The position numbers and the translations under genes were made by a program. The notes below the pieces were generated by a model, which was given only the letters and a program-made list of their open reading frames with translations, did not search any database and was not told the DNA's origin. DNA of 64,000 nucleotides from Candidatus Galligastranaerophilus faecipullorum (lineage in GTDB: Bacteria > Cyanobacteriota > Vampirovibrionia > Gastranaerophilales > Gastranaerophilaceae): assembly GCA_018713115.1 (NCBI GenBank), contig DVFS01000048.1, positions 1-64,000 of the forward strand, read 5' to 3'. Shown piece by piece: positions 26,202 to 35,720 of this stretch. Numbering within the stretch: the stretch's first letter is position 1; each line of letters opens with the position of its first letter.

Positions 26202-27305
26202 TTGAAAAAGTTAATATCATTACTTTTAATAATGTTTCTTTTTACTCCTTTGTGTCATGCGGCAATTGAAGGACACATAGAGCGTACCGACACACAGAAT
26301 AAAGAACTTGATAAAAAACTCTTTACGGGCGAAGTTGAAACACTTGAAGCAAAAGATGTGATTAAAATGACTGTGTCACAGGTGTTAAGTGCCGGATACA
26401 CTCAGGAGGGAGATGAATTTTTTGCGGAAGTGTCCGAAGATGTCTCAAGCGATAAGGGTATAATTATCCCGAAAGGTACAATAGCACACGGCAAAGTGCA
26501 ATATATGCAGGATGCCAAAAACCTCGGCCGCGACGGATATATAGTAATGGATTTTGATTATCTTGTAACACCCGACGGGAGGCAGATTCCCATTCAGGCT
26601 TCAATATCCACAAAAGAAAATCTTGCAAAAGGAACGGCAAAGGCAATAGGAGAACATGTGGGCTACACTCTGGCAGGAGGTGTTGTCGGCGGTTTTGTTG
26701 CACTTAATCTTCTTGGAATAGAAGCCGCTATAGCATCTCAAGGCTACACCCTGGCAGGAGGTGCGGCAATAGGAGGAGTAGTAGGACTTACCGCGGCAAT
26801 CATGCGAAAGGGCGACAGTGTTCTTATTAAACCCGGAGATGAGTTAAAGATAAAAGTTCTTTCAAACATTGACATGCCTGTTTTCTCAAAAGACGCATTC
26901 AGACAGGAAGAACTCAGGCTCGATGGATTAAATGTAAGAATAAACAGCATTGCTTTTGAAAAAGATCCGTTCGGAGAAGACAACACCATAACTCTCTCGC
27001 TCGGGATAGATAACTTTAGCGAAAATACTTTTTCGGCTTTTGACATAGCGCTTATCAACGATACGAAATCCACTTTTTTCCCTTCGCCGTTCGGTGATAC
27101 TTCGCTTTGGTTTAAAAATATAGGCCCCGGGGACAGGGTTGCAGGCAAGCTTTCATTCTGTGTAAATGACAGAAAAAAACACCACTGGCTTGTTTTTTAC
27201 GATAAAAGAACAAAAAAACCACTGGCCAAGTATTCAATTGACAATGCAAAGTCCGATTTAGATGAAAAACTGGCTGATAAAAAACGTAAAAAAAGAAGAA
27301 AGTAG
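26202..27305 (+). CDS. exported conserved hypothetical protein
   Basis: 367 residues from a TTG start with GAGGAAG four bases upstream. A signal peptide is clear (KKLISLLLIMFLFTPLCHAA, cleavage near residue 21). A beta-rich domain with IIIPKGTIAHGKVQYMQDAK and DGYIVMDFDYLVTPDGRQIP follows, then two similar Gly-rich hydrophobic segments each containing GYTLAGG (about 155 and 182), another beta domain, and a very basic tail (KKRKKRRK). It is probably an envelope protein, perhaps membrane-inserted through the Gly-rich pair. No named family recognised. Confidence 0.75.
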   Translation: MKKLISLLLIMFLFTPLCHAAIEGHIERTDTQNKELDKKLFTGEVETLEAKDVIKMTVSQVLSAGYTQEGDEFFAEVSEDVSSDKGIIIPKGTIAHGKVQYMQDAKNLGRDGYIVMDFDYLVTPDGRQIPIQASISTKENLAKGTAKAIGEHVGYTLAGGVVGGFVALNLLGIEAAIASQGYTLAGGAAIGGVVGLTAAIMRKGDSVLIKPGDELKIKVLSNIDMPVFSKDAFRQEELRLDGLNVRINSIAFEKDPFGEDNTITLSLGIDNFSENTFSAFDIALINDTKSTFFPSPFGDTSLWFKNIGPGDRVAGKLSFCVNDRKKHHWLVFYDKRTKKPLAKYSIDNAKSDLDEKLADKKRKKRRK

Positions 27306-27380
27306 TTTACCTTCAAGAGCAATTTTTACATACTTTTTGTTTTGATACATATATACAATAATTACATTTGTGAAGGCAGC

Positions 27381-28841
27381 ATGGTTGAAAAAATAAGCCC
27401 GCAGGCATCAATACAGCCAAATACCGCAAACGTATACTCATCAAAATATCTGAGTATGCCATCTTATAATGCTGCACAAAAACAAGATACATTTGAGACA
27501 AAACAGGATAATACAACAGAAGCAAAGCCCCAAACAGCGCCTCAAAACAAAGAGAATAAAGAAGGCAAAACAAAAAAAGGCAAAAAAGTAATTATTGCAA
27601 GCGCCGCAGTAGGTACAGCCGCAATCTTTACACTGCTTGGCGTACTTACAAACACCCGCGGGTGGAATAAAAAAGTTAAAAAGATTCTTGAAAAAAGCAT
27701 AAAAGACGGGGATGAAGTATTTAACTTTACAAAATTAAAAGAAACGCTTCAAGCAAGCACCAAAGACAAAAAAATTATTAAACTCAGCAACTTTATGAAT
27801 AATATGGCAAACTTTAAAGACTGCTATATACTTCCCGTTCTGGAGAAAATCCCTGGTCTTAAACAATTTGCACATAAAACCTCGGACATCTACAAGCAAA
27901 CGGGTGTTAAAATGACACAGAGCGCCTATAAACATGCCAACAATCTGTACAGCACATTTGACTCCGAGGTCAAAAAGCTGGCTGGCGCTATAGAGGATGA
28001 AAAAGTAAGAGAAAATATAGGAAAACTTATAGAAGAAAGAAATGCCGTACTTAAAAAATACTTCGCACCCGAGTGTGTTCAACATTTGAGCGACGGGGTG
28101 GAATGCGGCAGAATCGCCAGAATGGAAAAAATTATGGATGAAGCCGGCGGCGAGGGTGTCGGAATATGCAAGGCTGTTCGGCAAAGATTTAATTCTATAT
28201 TCAAAAGGGCTGTACCTTCAAAAGGAAAAAGTCTTGACGATTTTGGCAGCTTTATTGCGGAAGATTTACTTAAAGCTCAGAAAGAAAATTATATAGCACC
28301 CTTAAGCAAGGCAAAAGGAGAAATAAATGAAATAGATAAGAAAATTATAAGCCTGCTTGAGGAAAATTGCGGCGAAGAATATATTCTAAAACACTCAAAA
28401 CATATTGCCGCCTCAAGAAGCAATGCGGCAAGAACATTAAATAACGCAATAACAACCGAATCTAACGATTTGTTTGACAAAATGCGCGATATCAAAATCG
28501 GAAGCGCGCCGACAGACATTCTGGGTATGGCAGGAACCGCCGGCCTTATGGGAATTTATCTTGCACAGGCGGAAGATAAAAACCAGAGGGTTGAAGTAGC
28601 CCTTACAACAGGTGTTCCGCTGGGTCTTGGCATGATAGCCACAACTTTTGCGACAATGAAAATGTACGCCGGAATAAAATCTCTGGCATTTGGCGCAGTT
28701 ACAACATTTGCGGCAAATACAATCGGAAAATTAATAAATAATCAATATCAAAAAAGAAACAACATAGAAACAAAAGAGCCTGAAATATTTACTTTAGACA
28801 AGGCTACACACGAATTTACTCAAAAAATAAAAACACCTTAA
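27381..28841 (+). CDS. hypothetical protein with C-terminal membrane segments
   Basis: 486 residues. A polar N-terminus with SIQPNTANVYSSKYLSMPS, a Lys-rich stretch, then one hydrophobic segment (IIASAAVGTAAIFTLLGVLT, about 65-84). A long helical, Lys/Glu-rich middle follows, then two or three C-terminal hydrophobic segments (DILGMAGTAGLMGIYLA; TTGVPLGLGMIATTFATMKM). No recognised domain. The ATG at 27381 has a GAAGG site; a TTG 13 codons earlier is weaker. Its stop codon lies inside the stem of a strong terminator. It resembles in style the 211-residue protein at 1330-1965. Confidence 0.7.
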   Translation: MVEKISPQASIQPNTANVYSSKYLSMPSYNAAQKQDTFETKQDNTTEAKPQTAPQNKENKEGKTKKGKKVIIASAAVGTAAIFTLLGVLTNTRGWNKKVKKILEKSIKDGDEVFNFTKLKETLQASTKDKKIIKLSNFMNNMANFKDCYILPVLEKIPGLKQFAHKTSDIYKQTGVKMTQSAYKHANNLYSTFDSEVKKLAGAIEDEKVRENIGKLIEERNAVLKKYFAPECVQHLSDGVECGRIARMEKIMDEAGGEGVGICKAVRQRFNSIFKRAVPSKGKSLDDFGSFIAEDLLKAQKENYIAPLSKAKGEINEIDKKIISLLEENCGEEYILKHSKHIAASRSNAARTLNNAITTESNDLFDKMRDIKIGSAPTDILGMAGTAGLMGIYLAQAEDKNQRVEVALTTGVPLGLGMIATTFATMKMYAGIKSLAFGAVTTFAANTIGKLINNQYQKRNNIETKEPEIFTLDKATHEFTQKIKTP

Positions 28842-28866
28842 AGCATAAAACTTAAGGTGTTTTTAT
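28832..28866. terminator. bidirectional terminator
   Basis: AACACCTTAA (28832-28841) and TTAAGGTGTT (28852-28861) form a perfect 10-bp stem, with A and T runs outside. It serves the 486-residue protein gene and the ferredoxin gene. Confidence 0.9.
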
Positions 28867-28882
28867 TTTAAATATAAGACGG

Positions 28883-29062
28883 TTATTCTTCAACTGAAAT
28901 AACGCTTACGGGGCAAGCATCAGCTGCTTCTTTAACACAGTCTTCGTTACCTGCAACATTTGCATCGTTAACGGTTGCCACATCTTCTACTTTGAATACA
29001 TCGGGGCAGAATGATTCACATGCGCCGCAAGCAATGCAGCCTTCTTCGATTTTAACTTTCAT
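28883..29062 (-). CDS. ferredoxin (clostridial type, [4Fe-4S])
   Basis: A 59-residue protein, MKVKIEEGCIACGACESFCP at the start and a second site ending DACPVSVISVEE. The first CxxCxxCxxxCP motif is complete (C9, C12, C15, C19). The C-terminal half keeps only two Cys (CVKEAADACP), so it probably binds one [4Fe-4S] cluster, as in single-cluster ferredoxins, with the last Cys of the pair serving as a ligand or forming a disulfide. A low-potential electron carrier for anaerobic metabolism; its partner here is unknown. A GGAG-like site precedes the ATG. Confidence 0.93.
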   Translation of the reverse strand: MKVKIEEGCIACGACESFCPDVFKVEDVATVNDANVAGNEDCVKEAADACPVSVISVEE

Positions 29063-29146
29063 TTCATTACTCCTTAATTTTAATATATGTCATCTAAGAC
29101 AATTATGATTATACTAAAAAGTATTAACAAATTGCAACAGGAAAAA

Positions 29147-29686
29147 TTACATCTCTTTAAGCTCTTTATTTGAATCAAGAAGCTTGGCAAGGGTTTTGGC
29201 GTCCCCTTTTAACTTAAAGTACTCGGCAAACTTTGGAGTGGTTTTAAGATTATAGGAGCGCCCGTTTCTGTCTTTTGTACGCGATACCAGACCTTTTTCC
29301 ACAAGTTCCGCCACATGCTCATATGCATTTGAGCGGAGCTCCTTTAGTGCTGATTGTCTGATGGGTTCCTTCAGGGCGATAACCGTAAGGGTTTTAAGAA
29401 CTGCGGGTTTTAAATCTACGGGACAAAGTTTTTCAACAATATCAAGATGTTCGGCGCGAACCTGAATTATATAACCGTCCTCATCGTCAATCTCAAGTGC
29501 GCCTTCGCGTGAAGAATAGTCAAACATCAAATCAAGCAGCGCGCTTTCAACTTCATCCTCTCTGACATTTAAAAGTTCGGCTATTTCAAGAGGCTGCATT
29601 GCACGTGCGGTAACAAAAAGCACCGCTTCAACCTTGGCTTTTAAATTATTTTGTATTTCATTTTCCGCATCAGAGTGCAATTTCAC
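29147..29686 (-). CDS. scpB: segregation and condensation protein B
   Basis: A 179-residue winged-helix kleisin-interacting protein. KAKVEAVLFVTARAMQPLEI opens the first winged helix, IIQVRAEHLDIVEKL and LKTLTVIALKEPIRQSALKE lie between, and VEKGLVSRTKDRNGRSYNLK completes the second. It binds ScpA in the SMC complex. The GTG start at 29686 lies within the end of scpA (17-base overlap) and has GGAGGATA immediately upstream, so the genes are coupled. Confidence 0.94.
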   Translation of the reverse strand: MKLHSDAENEIQNNLKAKVEAVLFVTARAMQPLEIAELLNVREDEVESALLDLMFDYSSREGALEIDDEDGYIIQVRAEHLDIVEKLCPVDLKPAVLKTLTVIALKEPIRQSALKELRSNAYEHVAELVEKGLVSRTKDRNGRSYNLKTTPKFAEYFKLKGDAKTLAKLLDSNKELKEM

Positions 29687-30560
29687 TATCCTCCGAAATC
29701 TGCTTTTTTGCCTTTGTGACGTAAAGTTTTCCGTAAAAACTGTCCTGGATAATATCTATATCTTCTTTAACCATAAGAAACAAAACGGCAATATACGCGC
29801 TGCTTCTGTCAAACCCGAGAAGCGTCAATTCGCGAAGTTCAATCTTTTCTTCTCTTTTTAAAATCTGATTAAGGTTCTGGCGCATTTTCTCTACAACGGT
29901 TTCAATATATTCATCATGCGCAAGGTTTAAAATGTCTTTCGCTTTAAGTTTTGAATAGTCCCTGACACGCCTTTTTTGTCTTTCGAGGGCATTTTTAAGA
30001 GTTTGTTTTTTCTCTAATTGTTCGTAAAATTCCAGATGGCGGATAAGGTCTTTTAAAGTAACGCTTCTGCTGCGATTCAGCCTGACGCTTGTGCGGCGCT
30101 GCAATACCTCATCAAAGGAAACAACATTTGAAGACGGCAGCTGCAGCTGCTCGGGTTCATAATCGGCTTCAAAACCGTCGTCATCAAAAAACTCTTCCTG
30201 CTGCGGCTCTAAATCTTCAAGGCTTATACCTTCAATAATATTTGACTTAAGCCTTAATAAAATAGAGGCAAATAAAAGCGCCCTGCCTACCGATTTTAAA
30301 TCTTTTATGTTAAGTTCGGAAAGGCGAGCCATATATTTGTCATACAAGTCAACAATGTCAATATTCCAGGGGTCGATTTTTCCGGAGCGCGCCATATCGA
30401 CAAGGATTTCTATGGTGTCGATATTTGCATCTTTTTGAATACCGTTTCTTGAGATAAACTCGACATTACCGCCAAAGTCAAATGTAGAATCAAGCGCTTG
30501 AGCATTTTTAAGCGCCTGTTCTTTATCGTTTGAATAAAAATCTCTTACCGTGTTGTTCAT
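29670..30560 (-). CDS. scpA: segregation and condensation protein A (kleisin)
   Basis: A 296-residue kleisin bridging the SMC heads. The conserved N-terminal part is IEILVDMARSGKIDPWNIDI (about 49-68), followed by KYMARLSELNIKDLKSVGRA; the C-terminal winged helix lies near residue 235 onward (LRELTLLGFDRSSAYIAVLF). It has an extra N-terminal extension of about 35 residues and an acidic Gln-rich insertion near 120-140. Its start is one base after the smc stop, so smc-scpA-scpB form one operon. Confidence 0.94.
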   Translation of the reverse strand: MNNTVRDFYSNDKEQALKNAQALDSTFDFGGNVEFISRNGIQKDANIDTIEILVDMARSGKIDPWNIDIVDLYDKYMARLSELNIKDLKSVGRALLFASILLRLKSNIIEGISLEDLEPQQEEFFDDDGFEADYEPEQLQLPSSNVVSFDEVLQRRTSVRLNRSRSVTLKDLIRHLEFYEQLEKKQTLKNALERQKRRVRDYSKLKAKDILNLAHDEYIETVVEKMRQNLNQILKREEKIELRELTLLGFDRSSAYIAVLFLMVKEDIDIIQDSFYGKLYVTKAKKQISEDSEIAL

Positions 30561-30561
30561 A

Positions 30562-33500
30562 CTATGCTATTCCCGCCTCTTGAGATAATGCCTCTTCTTT
30601 TAAGCCTACACCCGAAATCTTGGTGACACCTTTTCCCTTCTGGGTGACACCTATCATTCTGTCTGCCGAATCTATCATCGGTTTTCTCAGGCTGACTACA
30701 ACAAACTGTGTTTGTTTTGCCTGAATATTTATCATACGCGCAAGGCGCTCCACATTAGGCCCGTCAAGGTGCATGTCAACCTCGTCAAACGCATAGAAGG
30801 GTGCGGGCATATACCTTTGAACGGCAAAAACAAATGCAAGCGCCGTAAGGGTTTTCTCTCCGCCCGACATGGCGGTAAGTTTTTGATTTTTCTTATCGCG
30901 AATACTTGCCCTGAATACAAGACCTCCCGCAAAAGGATCACTAGGATTTTCAAGAACAAGCTCGCCTTCGCCCTCCGAGAGCATCGGGAAAATGTCTTTA
31001 AAGTTTTGATTAACGGCATTAAAGGTTTTTAAGAACTCTTCTTTTTTGTTTATTTCATATCCCTTCATGCGCTCATTTATCTCTACGCGTTCTTTTTCAA
31101 GAGTTTCTATTCTTGCACTGAGTTCGCTAAGCGCATTTGAAACCGTTTCGTAATCGTTAATAGCTCTCATATTAACAAGTCCTAACGCTTCAATTTTCTT
31201 TTGGAGTTTCTGGATTTTGGAGTTTATTTCATCGAGTGAAATTTCCGAAGGCTCAATTTCCTTGGGATTAATTCCCGCCTCGCTCAGCTCCCGGGCAGTT
31301 TGTTCCAGAAGCGGCTCAAGTTCGCGCCTTCTGGTTTTAAAGCTTTCAATCTGCTCGGCTATCCGCTCAAGCTCGGCTTCAGTATTATTTTTTGTTTTCT
31401 CAAGTTCTAAAAGCTCACCCTGGGCTTCATCACGCTGTTTTTGATACTGTGCAAGATTTTTGCCGAGTTCTTCAATTTTTGCTTCGTATTCTTTTAAAAC
31501 CTCTTGCAGCTCTTCTATTTCTTTTGCGTATTTTTTCTTATCTTCTTCAAGTTTGATATTTTCTTCAGCCGTGCGCTCAATATCATCCTGTCTTTGTTTG
31601 ATACTCATATCGTGGAATTTGATGTTATTTTTTTCCTTTTCGATATCATTTCGGATGCTTAATATAGCGCGCTCAATTTCGCGGATTTCATTTTCTACGC
31701 CCTGAGTCTTTTCTTTCAGTTCTTTTAATTCACCTTCATCTATAAGTTTTTCAACTTCCTCAACTTCTCCCTGAACTTTTGTTATTTCATCAAGCATATC
31801 AACATGACGGGCTTCAAGCGAGTCCAGTTTCTTTTCATTTTCTTTAATTTTAGGAGTAATTTCATTTATTCTTGCAAATTTCTTTTCAACAGCCTCTTTT
31901 GCACCCGAGTTTACTTTTATAAGGTTTTGAAGTTCGTATTTAGCGCTGTTGTAGACATTTGAAGCATTTGAATAATCCGCTCTTACCTGTTCTAAACGTT
32001 TTTCGAGGCCGTCACGCTTAATTTCAAGTTCCGAATATTCCGCCTCAAAGGCTTTAAGGCGCCTTTTAAAGGTTTCAAGCTCTTTATCCTCGGCTTTACC
32101 AAAGAGCGAAGTTGTTCTTTTTCTTGCACCGCCCGTTATTGCGCCGGATTTTTCAAAAATATCACCCTCGAGCGTTACCACACGGTATTTACTCATAAGC
32201 TTTTTGGCACAGTTAAGATTTTCAACAACAATTGTTTCACCCAGTGCAAAATAAAATGCATCAATATATCTGTCGTCAAAGTCTATAAGATTTATTGCAA
32301 AATCTATGACACCCTCGTCTTTAGGAAGCGAAAGACGGGAGGGTGCTTTCTTAATTTTATTTAAAGGTAAAAATGTAGCCCTGTCGCGCCCTTGCGACTT
32401 CAGTATTTCAATTGCGCGTGCGGCAACGTTTTCATCTTCAACCACAACAAATCTTGAGCGTCCGCCCATAGCAACATCAATTGCGTCCGTATACTCTCCC
32501 TCAACCTCTGCAAGCTGCATAAGAGGCGCATGAACACCGTCTAAGTGAGCATTCATAATTGTTTCGACACCTGCACCCAGAGTGACTGTTTTGTAAGCCT
32601 GTTTATTAGCTTCAAGAGTTACTATTTTTTTATGAGAAAGCTGAATACTATGCCCTAAATCCTGCAGCTGTGTGCGGGTTTTATCCAGATCCTCAAAAGT
32701 CACTTTCTGTATAGTTTTACAATCGTCGAGTTCTTTTTGCAATGTCTGAATCTGAAGTTCCAGCTTATCACGCTTATCATCAAAGGTTTTTTGCCCTTCC
32801 TCAAGCTCTTCTATTTGCTTATTTATATCGTTCAGCTCTTTTTGAAGATTGGAAAGTTCATTCTCAAGAGGCAGCTTAGTTTTAATAAGTTCCGTTTCTT
32901 TGTCCTTAAGACTATCCAGCTCTTTTCTTAAGAAATTTCTTCTTTCTATATGCTCATCGGCTGTTTTATTAAGACCGGACATTTCAAGCAGAATCTGTGC
33001 AAGTTCCGACTTTTTCTTTTCAAGCAGTTCTTCTTTTTCTTTTGCTTCCTGTTCTTTTTGCCCTATTGCCTCAATTATTTCCTGCTTTTTTTTAGTCAGA
33101 TTTTCTATACCGTTTCTGGAATTTTCGGCTGTTTTTTTATTGTCCAGAATCAACTTGTCGCTGTGTGCAATTGAAGTTTCCTTACGGCTGATTTCACCCT
33201 TCTTTTCTTCAAGGAGTTTTTTTACTTCAAGCTGTTTGTCCTCGCCCTGCGCGCGAACCATTTCACAGATTTCTTTGTAATTTGCCTTTTTGTCTTCTAT
33301 CTTGGATTTTATCTCGTCCAGACGCGTATTTTGGACTTTTATTTCTTTTGTGGAAGTTAAAATATTCTGGTGAACCAAATCGAGCGAACGCTTTGTATCA
33401 AAGTATTTTATAACATTTACGCTGCCTTCAAGCTCAGCTTTTTCATCATTTAAAGCCTTGTATTTAAGTGCGATTTCACGCTCTTCCTTGAGTTCTTCAA

Positions 33501-34086
33501 GGCGCGCGTCTTTTTCGTTTTTAACTATAAGTGAATTTTGTACACGCGCTTCAACTGTTTCAAGTTCTTTTTGGGCTGCGGCAATTTTTCTGTCAAAATC
33601 GGCAGTACCTGCTATCTCATCCAGATACTGTCTTCTTTCTTTTCCGCTGCAATTGGCTATTGTGGTAACATCACCCTGCATAATGACATTGTAGCTGTTG
33701 GGAGTAATATTGTATTTTTCAAGTTCCGAATGTATCTGTGTAAGCGTGCACTGCTTATCGTTCATATAATAGATACTCTGCACGCCCTGATTTGTTCTTT
33801 TAATTTTCCTTGCAATAATAAGTTCATCCTCATCATCCAGAGCAAAAGTAACCCTGACCGAGGCTTCATTTCTTTTATTATGGGTAGTGATTAAATCTCC
33901 CACACCCTGCTCCGAGCGAAGGGTTCTGGCGGAAGAAAGCCCGAGCGCAAACAAAATACAGTCAATAATATTACTTTTCCCGGACCCGTTAGGCCCCGAA
34001 ACAACCGTAAAGCCATCCAAAAACGGTATCGTATTTTGGTTGGCAAAAGATTTAAAATTGTCTATTTCTAACTGTTTTATACGCAT
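30562..34086 (-). CDS. smc: chromosome segregation ATPase SMC
   Basis: 1174 residues. Walker A is GPNGSGKSNIIDCILFALG (about 32-50) in the N-terminal head, then two long coiled-coil arms. The hinge is about 500-660 (DGVHAPLMQLAEVEGEYTDA; FEKSGAITGGARK). The C-terminal head has the ABC signature AMSGGEKTLTALAFVFAVQ (about 1085) and Walker B PFYAFDEVDMHLDG (about 1110). The Walker B segment reads DEVDMHLD where most bacterial SMCs have DEVDAALD. It organises and segregates chromosomes with ScpA/ScpB. Confidence 0.97.
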   Translation of the reverse strand: MRIKQLEIDNFKSFANQNTIPFLDGFTVVSGPNGSGKSNIIDCILFALGLSSARTLRSEQGVGDLITTHNKRNEASVRVTFALDDEDELIIARKIKRTNQGVQSIYYMNDKQCTLTQIHSELEKYNITPNSYNVIMQGDVTTIANCSGKERRQYLDEIAGTADFDRKIAAAQKELETVEARVQNSLIVKNEKDARLEELKEEREIALKYKALNDEKAELEGSVNVIKYFDTKRSLDLVHQNILTSTKEIKVQNTRLDEIKSKIEDKKANYKEICEMVRAQGEDKQLEVKKLLEEKKGEISRKETSIAHSDKLILDNKKTAENSRNGIENLTKKKQEIIEAIGQKEQEAKEKEELLEKKKSELAQILLEMSGLNKTADEHIERRNFLRKELDSLKDKETELIKTKLPLENELSNLQKELNDINKQIEELEEGQKTFDDKRDKLELQIQTLQKELDDCKTIQKVTFEDLDKTRTQLQDLGHSIQLSHKKIVTLEANKQAYKTVTLGAGVETIMNAHLDGVHAPLMQLAEVEGEYTDAIDVAMGGRSRFVVVEDENVAARAIEILKSQGRDRATFLPLNKIKKAPSRLSLPKDEGVIDFAINLIDFDDRYIDAFYFALGETIVVENLNCAKKLMSKYRVVTLEGDIFEKSGAITGGARKRTTSLFGKAEDKELETFKRRLKAFEAEYSELEIKRDGLEKRLEQVRADYSNASNVYNSAKYELQNLIKVNSGAKEAVEKKFARINEITPKIKENEKKLDSLEARHVDMLDEITKVQGEVEEVEKLIDEGELKELKEKTQGVENEIREIERAILSIRNDIEKEKNNIKFHDMSIKQRQDDIERTAEENIKLEEDKKKYAKEIEELQEVLKEYEAKIEELGKNLAQYQKQRDEAQGELLELEKTKNNTEAELERIAEQIESFKTRRRELEPLLEQTARELSEAGINPKEIEPSEISLDEINSKIQKLQKKIEALGLVNMRAINDYETVSNALSELSARIETLEKERVEINERMKGYEINKKEEFLKTFNAVNQNFKDIFPMLSEGEGELVLENPSDPFAGGLVFRASIRDKKNQKLTAMSGGEKTLTALAFVFAVQRYMPAPFYAFDEVDMHLDGPNVERLARMINIQAKQTQFVVVSLRKPMIDSADRMIGVTQKGKGVTKISGVGLKEEALSQEAGIA

Positions 34087-34188
34087 TCAAAACTTCCAAA
34101 AAGACAAGTCAGCTTATTATAATTAGACAACAAAATGCACTACTATGTCAAATTTTGTATAAATATTACTCTAAATGCTTTAGTTAGC

Positions 34189-34824
34189 TTATTTTGCGTA
34201 TTTATTGAGCATTTCTATGCGGTTAAGCGGCCAGAATACAAAATATGCCCTGCCTATTACGCGCTCTTTGGGCAAAAAACCCCAGAAACGGCTGTCCTGA
34301 GAGTTTCCGCGGTTATCACCCATCATAAAATACTGTCCTTCAGGTATCACAAAAGGTCCGCAGTACATATCATCGCGGCATGGCGTCCAGTCTTTTTTGG
34401 AAAGAATATATGGTTCATCCAGCGGAATATCATTAATATAAACATACCAGTCGCCGTCTTTATCCTGTTTTATTTCAAACTTGTCGCCTTCCATGCCTAT
34501 TATTCTTTTTATATAGGCAATATCGCGGCAGTAAATACCCGTAAGGCGTGAAAAAACAGAAAAAACATCCTTTTTAAGCCTTTCATCGGGAGGGTAAAAC
34601 ACAATCACATCTCCCCGTTTAAGAGGGCGGAAAACTTTTGATACTTTTTCTACAAAAAGCCTGTCTTTTTCTATAAGCGTCGGGTGCATGGAGCCCGAGG
34701 GTATCCACCTTAATTCGCCTATAAAAAACCTTATTAAAATAACTGCAACAATTACAAATAAAAGTGTATCAAAAGTTTCCTTTAAAAATTCTTTCGCTGT
34801 TTTTACAAACTGTTCTTTTTTCAT
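34189..34824 (-). CDS. lepB: signal peptidase I
   Basis: A 211-residue type I leader peptidase. One N-terminal membrane anchor (FDTLLFVIVAVILIRFFIG, about 18-36), the nucleophile Ser45 in IPSGSMHPTL, the general-base Lys106 in YIKRIIGMEGD, and the box MMGDNRGNSQDSRFWGFL (about 172) are all present. It removes signal peptides from exported proteins outside the inner membrane. Seven bases separate it from the upstream prenyl synthase gene. The 100 bp between its stop and the smc start hold no gene. Confidence 0.96.
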   Translation of the reverse strand: MKKEQFVKTAKEFLKETFDTLLFVIVAVILIRFFIGELRWIPSGSMHPTLIEKDRLFVEKVSKVFRPLKRGDVIVFYPPDERLKKDVFSVFSRLTGIYCRDIAYIKRIIGMEGDKFEIKQDKDGDWYVYINDIPLDEPYILSKKDWTPCRDDMYCGPFVIPEGQYFMMGDNRGNSQDSRFWGFLPKERVIGRAYFVFWPLNRIEMLNKYAK

Positions 34825-34831
34825 TTTTTCC

Positions 34832-35716
34832 TCAAATATTCAGACAAAGATTCTTAAGCATATCAACGGCAGAAAGGTCATATGTACCGTCTTTTAACCT
34901 GTTTAAAACATCTGCCGTATCCTGTGCAATCTTATCCGTTTCATCTGCCGCTTTTTTTATATAAAGCGCAGCTTTATTACTTTCTAAATCAATAATATCA
35001 CAAGAGGGATTGTCCTGCTTAAAATAAATTGCACAGAGTGTATAAATACCGTTTTCAATATCATCTTTTGAGCAGGAAAAATCTTTAATATCATTTCTCA
35101 TTTGAAAAACAGTGCCGAGCCCGAGCGCAAAATCCTCAAAAACGTTTTTCGTATATTCATCGGTTCCCAAAATCGAGCATACGCTTTGCGCCGCACATAC
35201 AAAAAGGTTTGCCGTTTTTGCGCTTATTATCCTGAAATACTCCTCTTTTGAAGAAATTTGAAATCTTGTATTAAACTGGTTAATTTCTCCGTTTATTGTT
35301 TTTAAAATATTACTTGAAAATATTTTAAAAACATCCGGATGCTTTAGTTCGGACAACGCCTTAAAACACAGAGAAAGCAGATAATCTCCCGCAATAACCG
35401 CCCTTTTTGCTCCGAATTTTGAATAAAAACTCTCTCTGCCCCGCCTTTGTGTACTTTCATCCAGAATATCATCGTGGACAAGCGTCGCACTGTGCAGAAG
35501 TTCAAGCGCAAGTGCAATTTTTTGAATATCACCCGAGGGTTTATTTTTTAATGCAAAAGAACACAGATAAGTAAAAACGGGTCTTATTCTTTTTGACGGG
35601 GCAAAAAGAAACCCGAGGACATCATCCTTTAATTCGTTTTTATTCTCATCAACAAGAGTTTTTAAATCTTGTTCAAGCAGCGAAATATAAGGTTTTAGTA
35701 TGTCTTCGGGTTTCAT
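34832..35716 (-). CDS. trans-polyprenyl diphosphate synthase
   Basis: A 294-residue isoprenyl chain-elongating enzyme. The first Asp-rich motif is intact (LVHDDILDESTQRRG, about 77-91). The second is MRNDIKDFSCSKDD (about 202), with Asn replacing the first Asp of DDxxD, a variant known in some long-chain and heptaprenyl synthase subunits. Products could be geranylgeranyl-type or longer chains for quinones or other lipids; chain length cannot be read reliably here. It is the shortest of the usual family range. Operonic with the M29 peptidase and lepB. Confidence 0.85.
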   Translation of the reverse strand: MKPEDILKPYISLLEQDLKTLVDENKNELKDDVLGFLFAPSKRIRPVFTYLCSFALKNKPSGDIQKIALALELLHSATLVHDDILDESTQRRGRESFYSKFGAKRAVIAGDYLLSLCFKALSELKHPDVFKIFSSNILKTINGEINQFNTRFQISSKEEYFRIISAKTANLFVCAAQSVCSILGTDEYTKNVFEDFALGLGTVFQMRNDIKDFSCSKDDIENGIYTLCAIYFKQDNPSCDIIDLESNKAALYIKKAADETDKIAQDTADVLNRLKDGTYDLSAVDMLKNLCLNI

Positions 35717-35720
35717 TTGC

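Noticed and set aside
30562..34086. Long plus-strand ORFs opposite smc
   Set aside because: They are antisense shadows of the Lys/Glu-rich coiled coil (Phe/Ser-rich translations, no ribosome sites, no family features).
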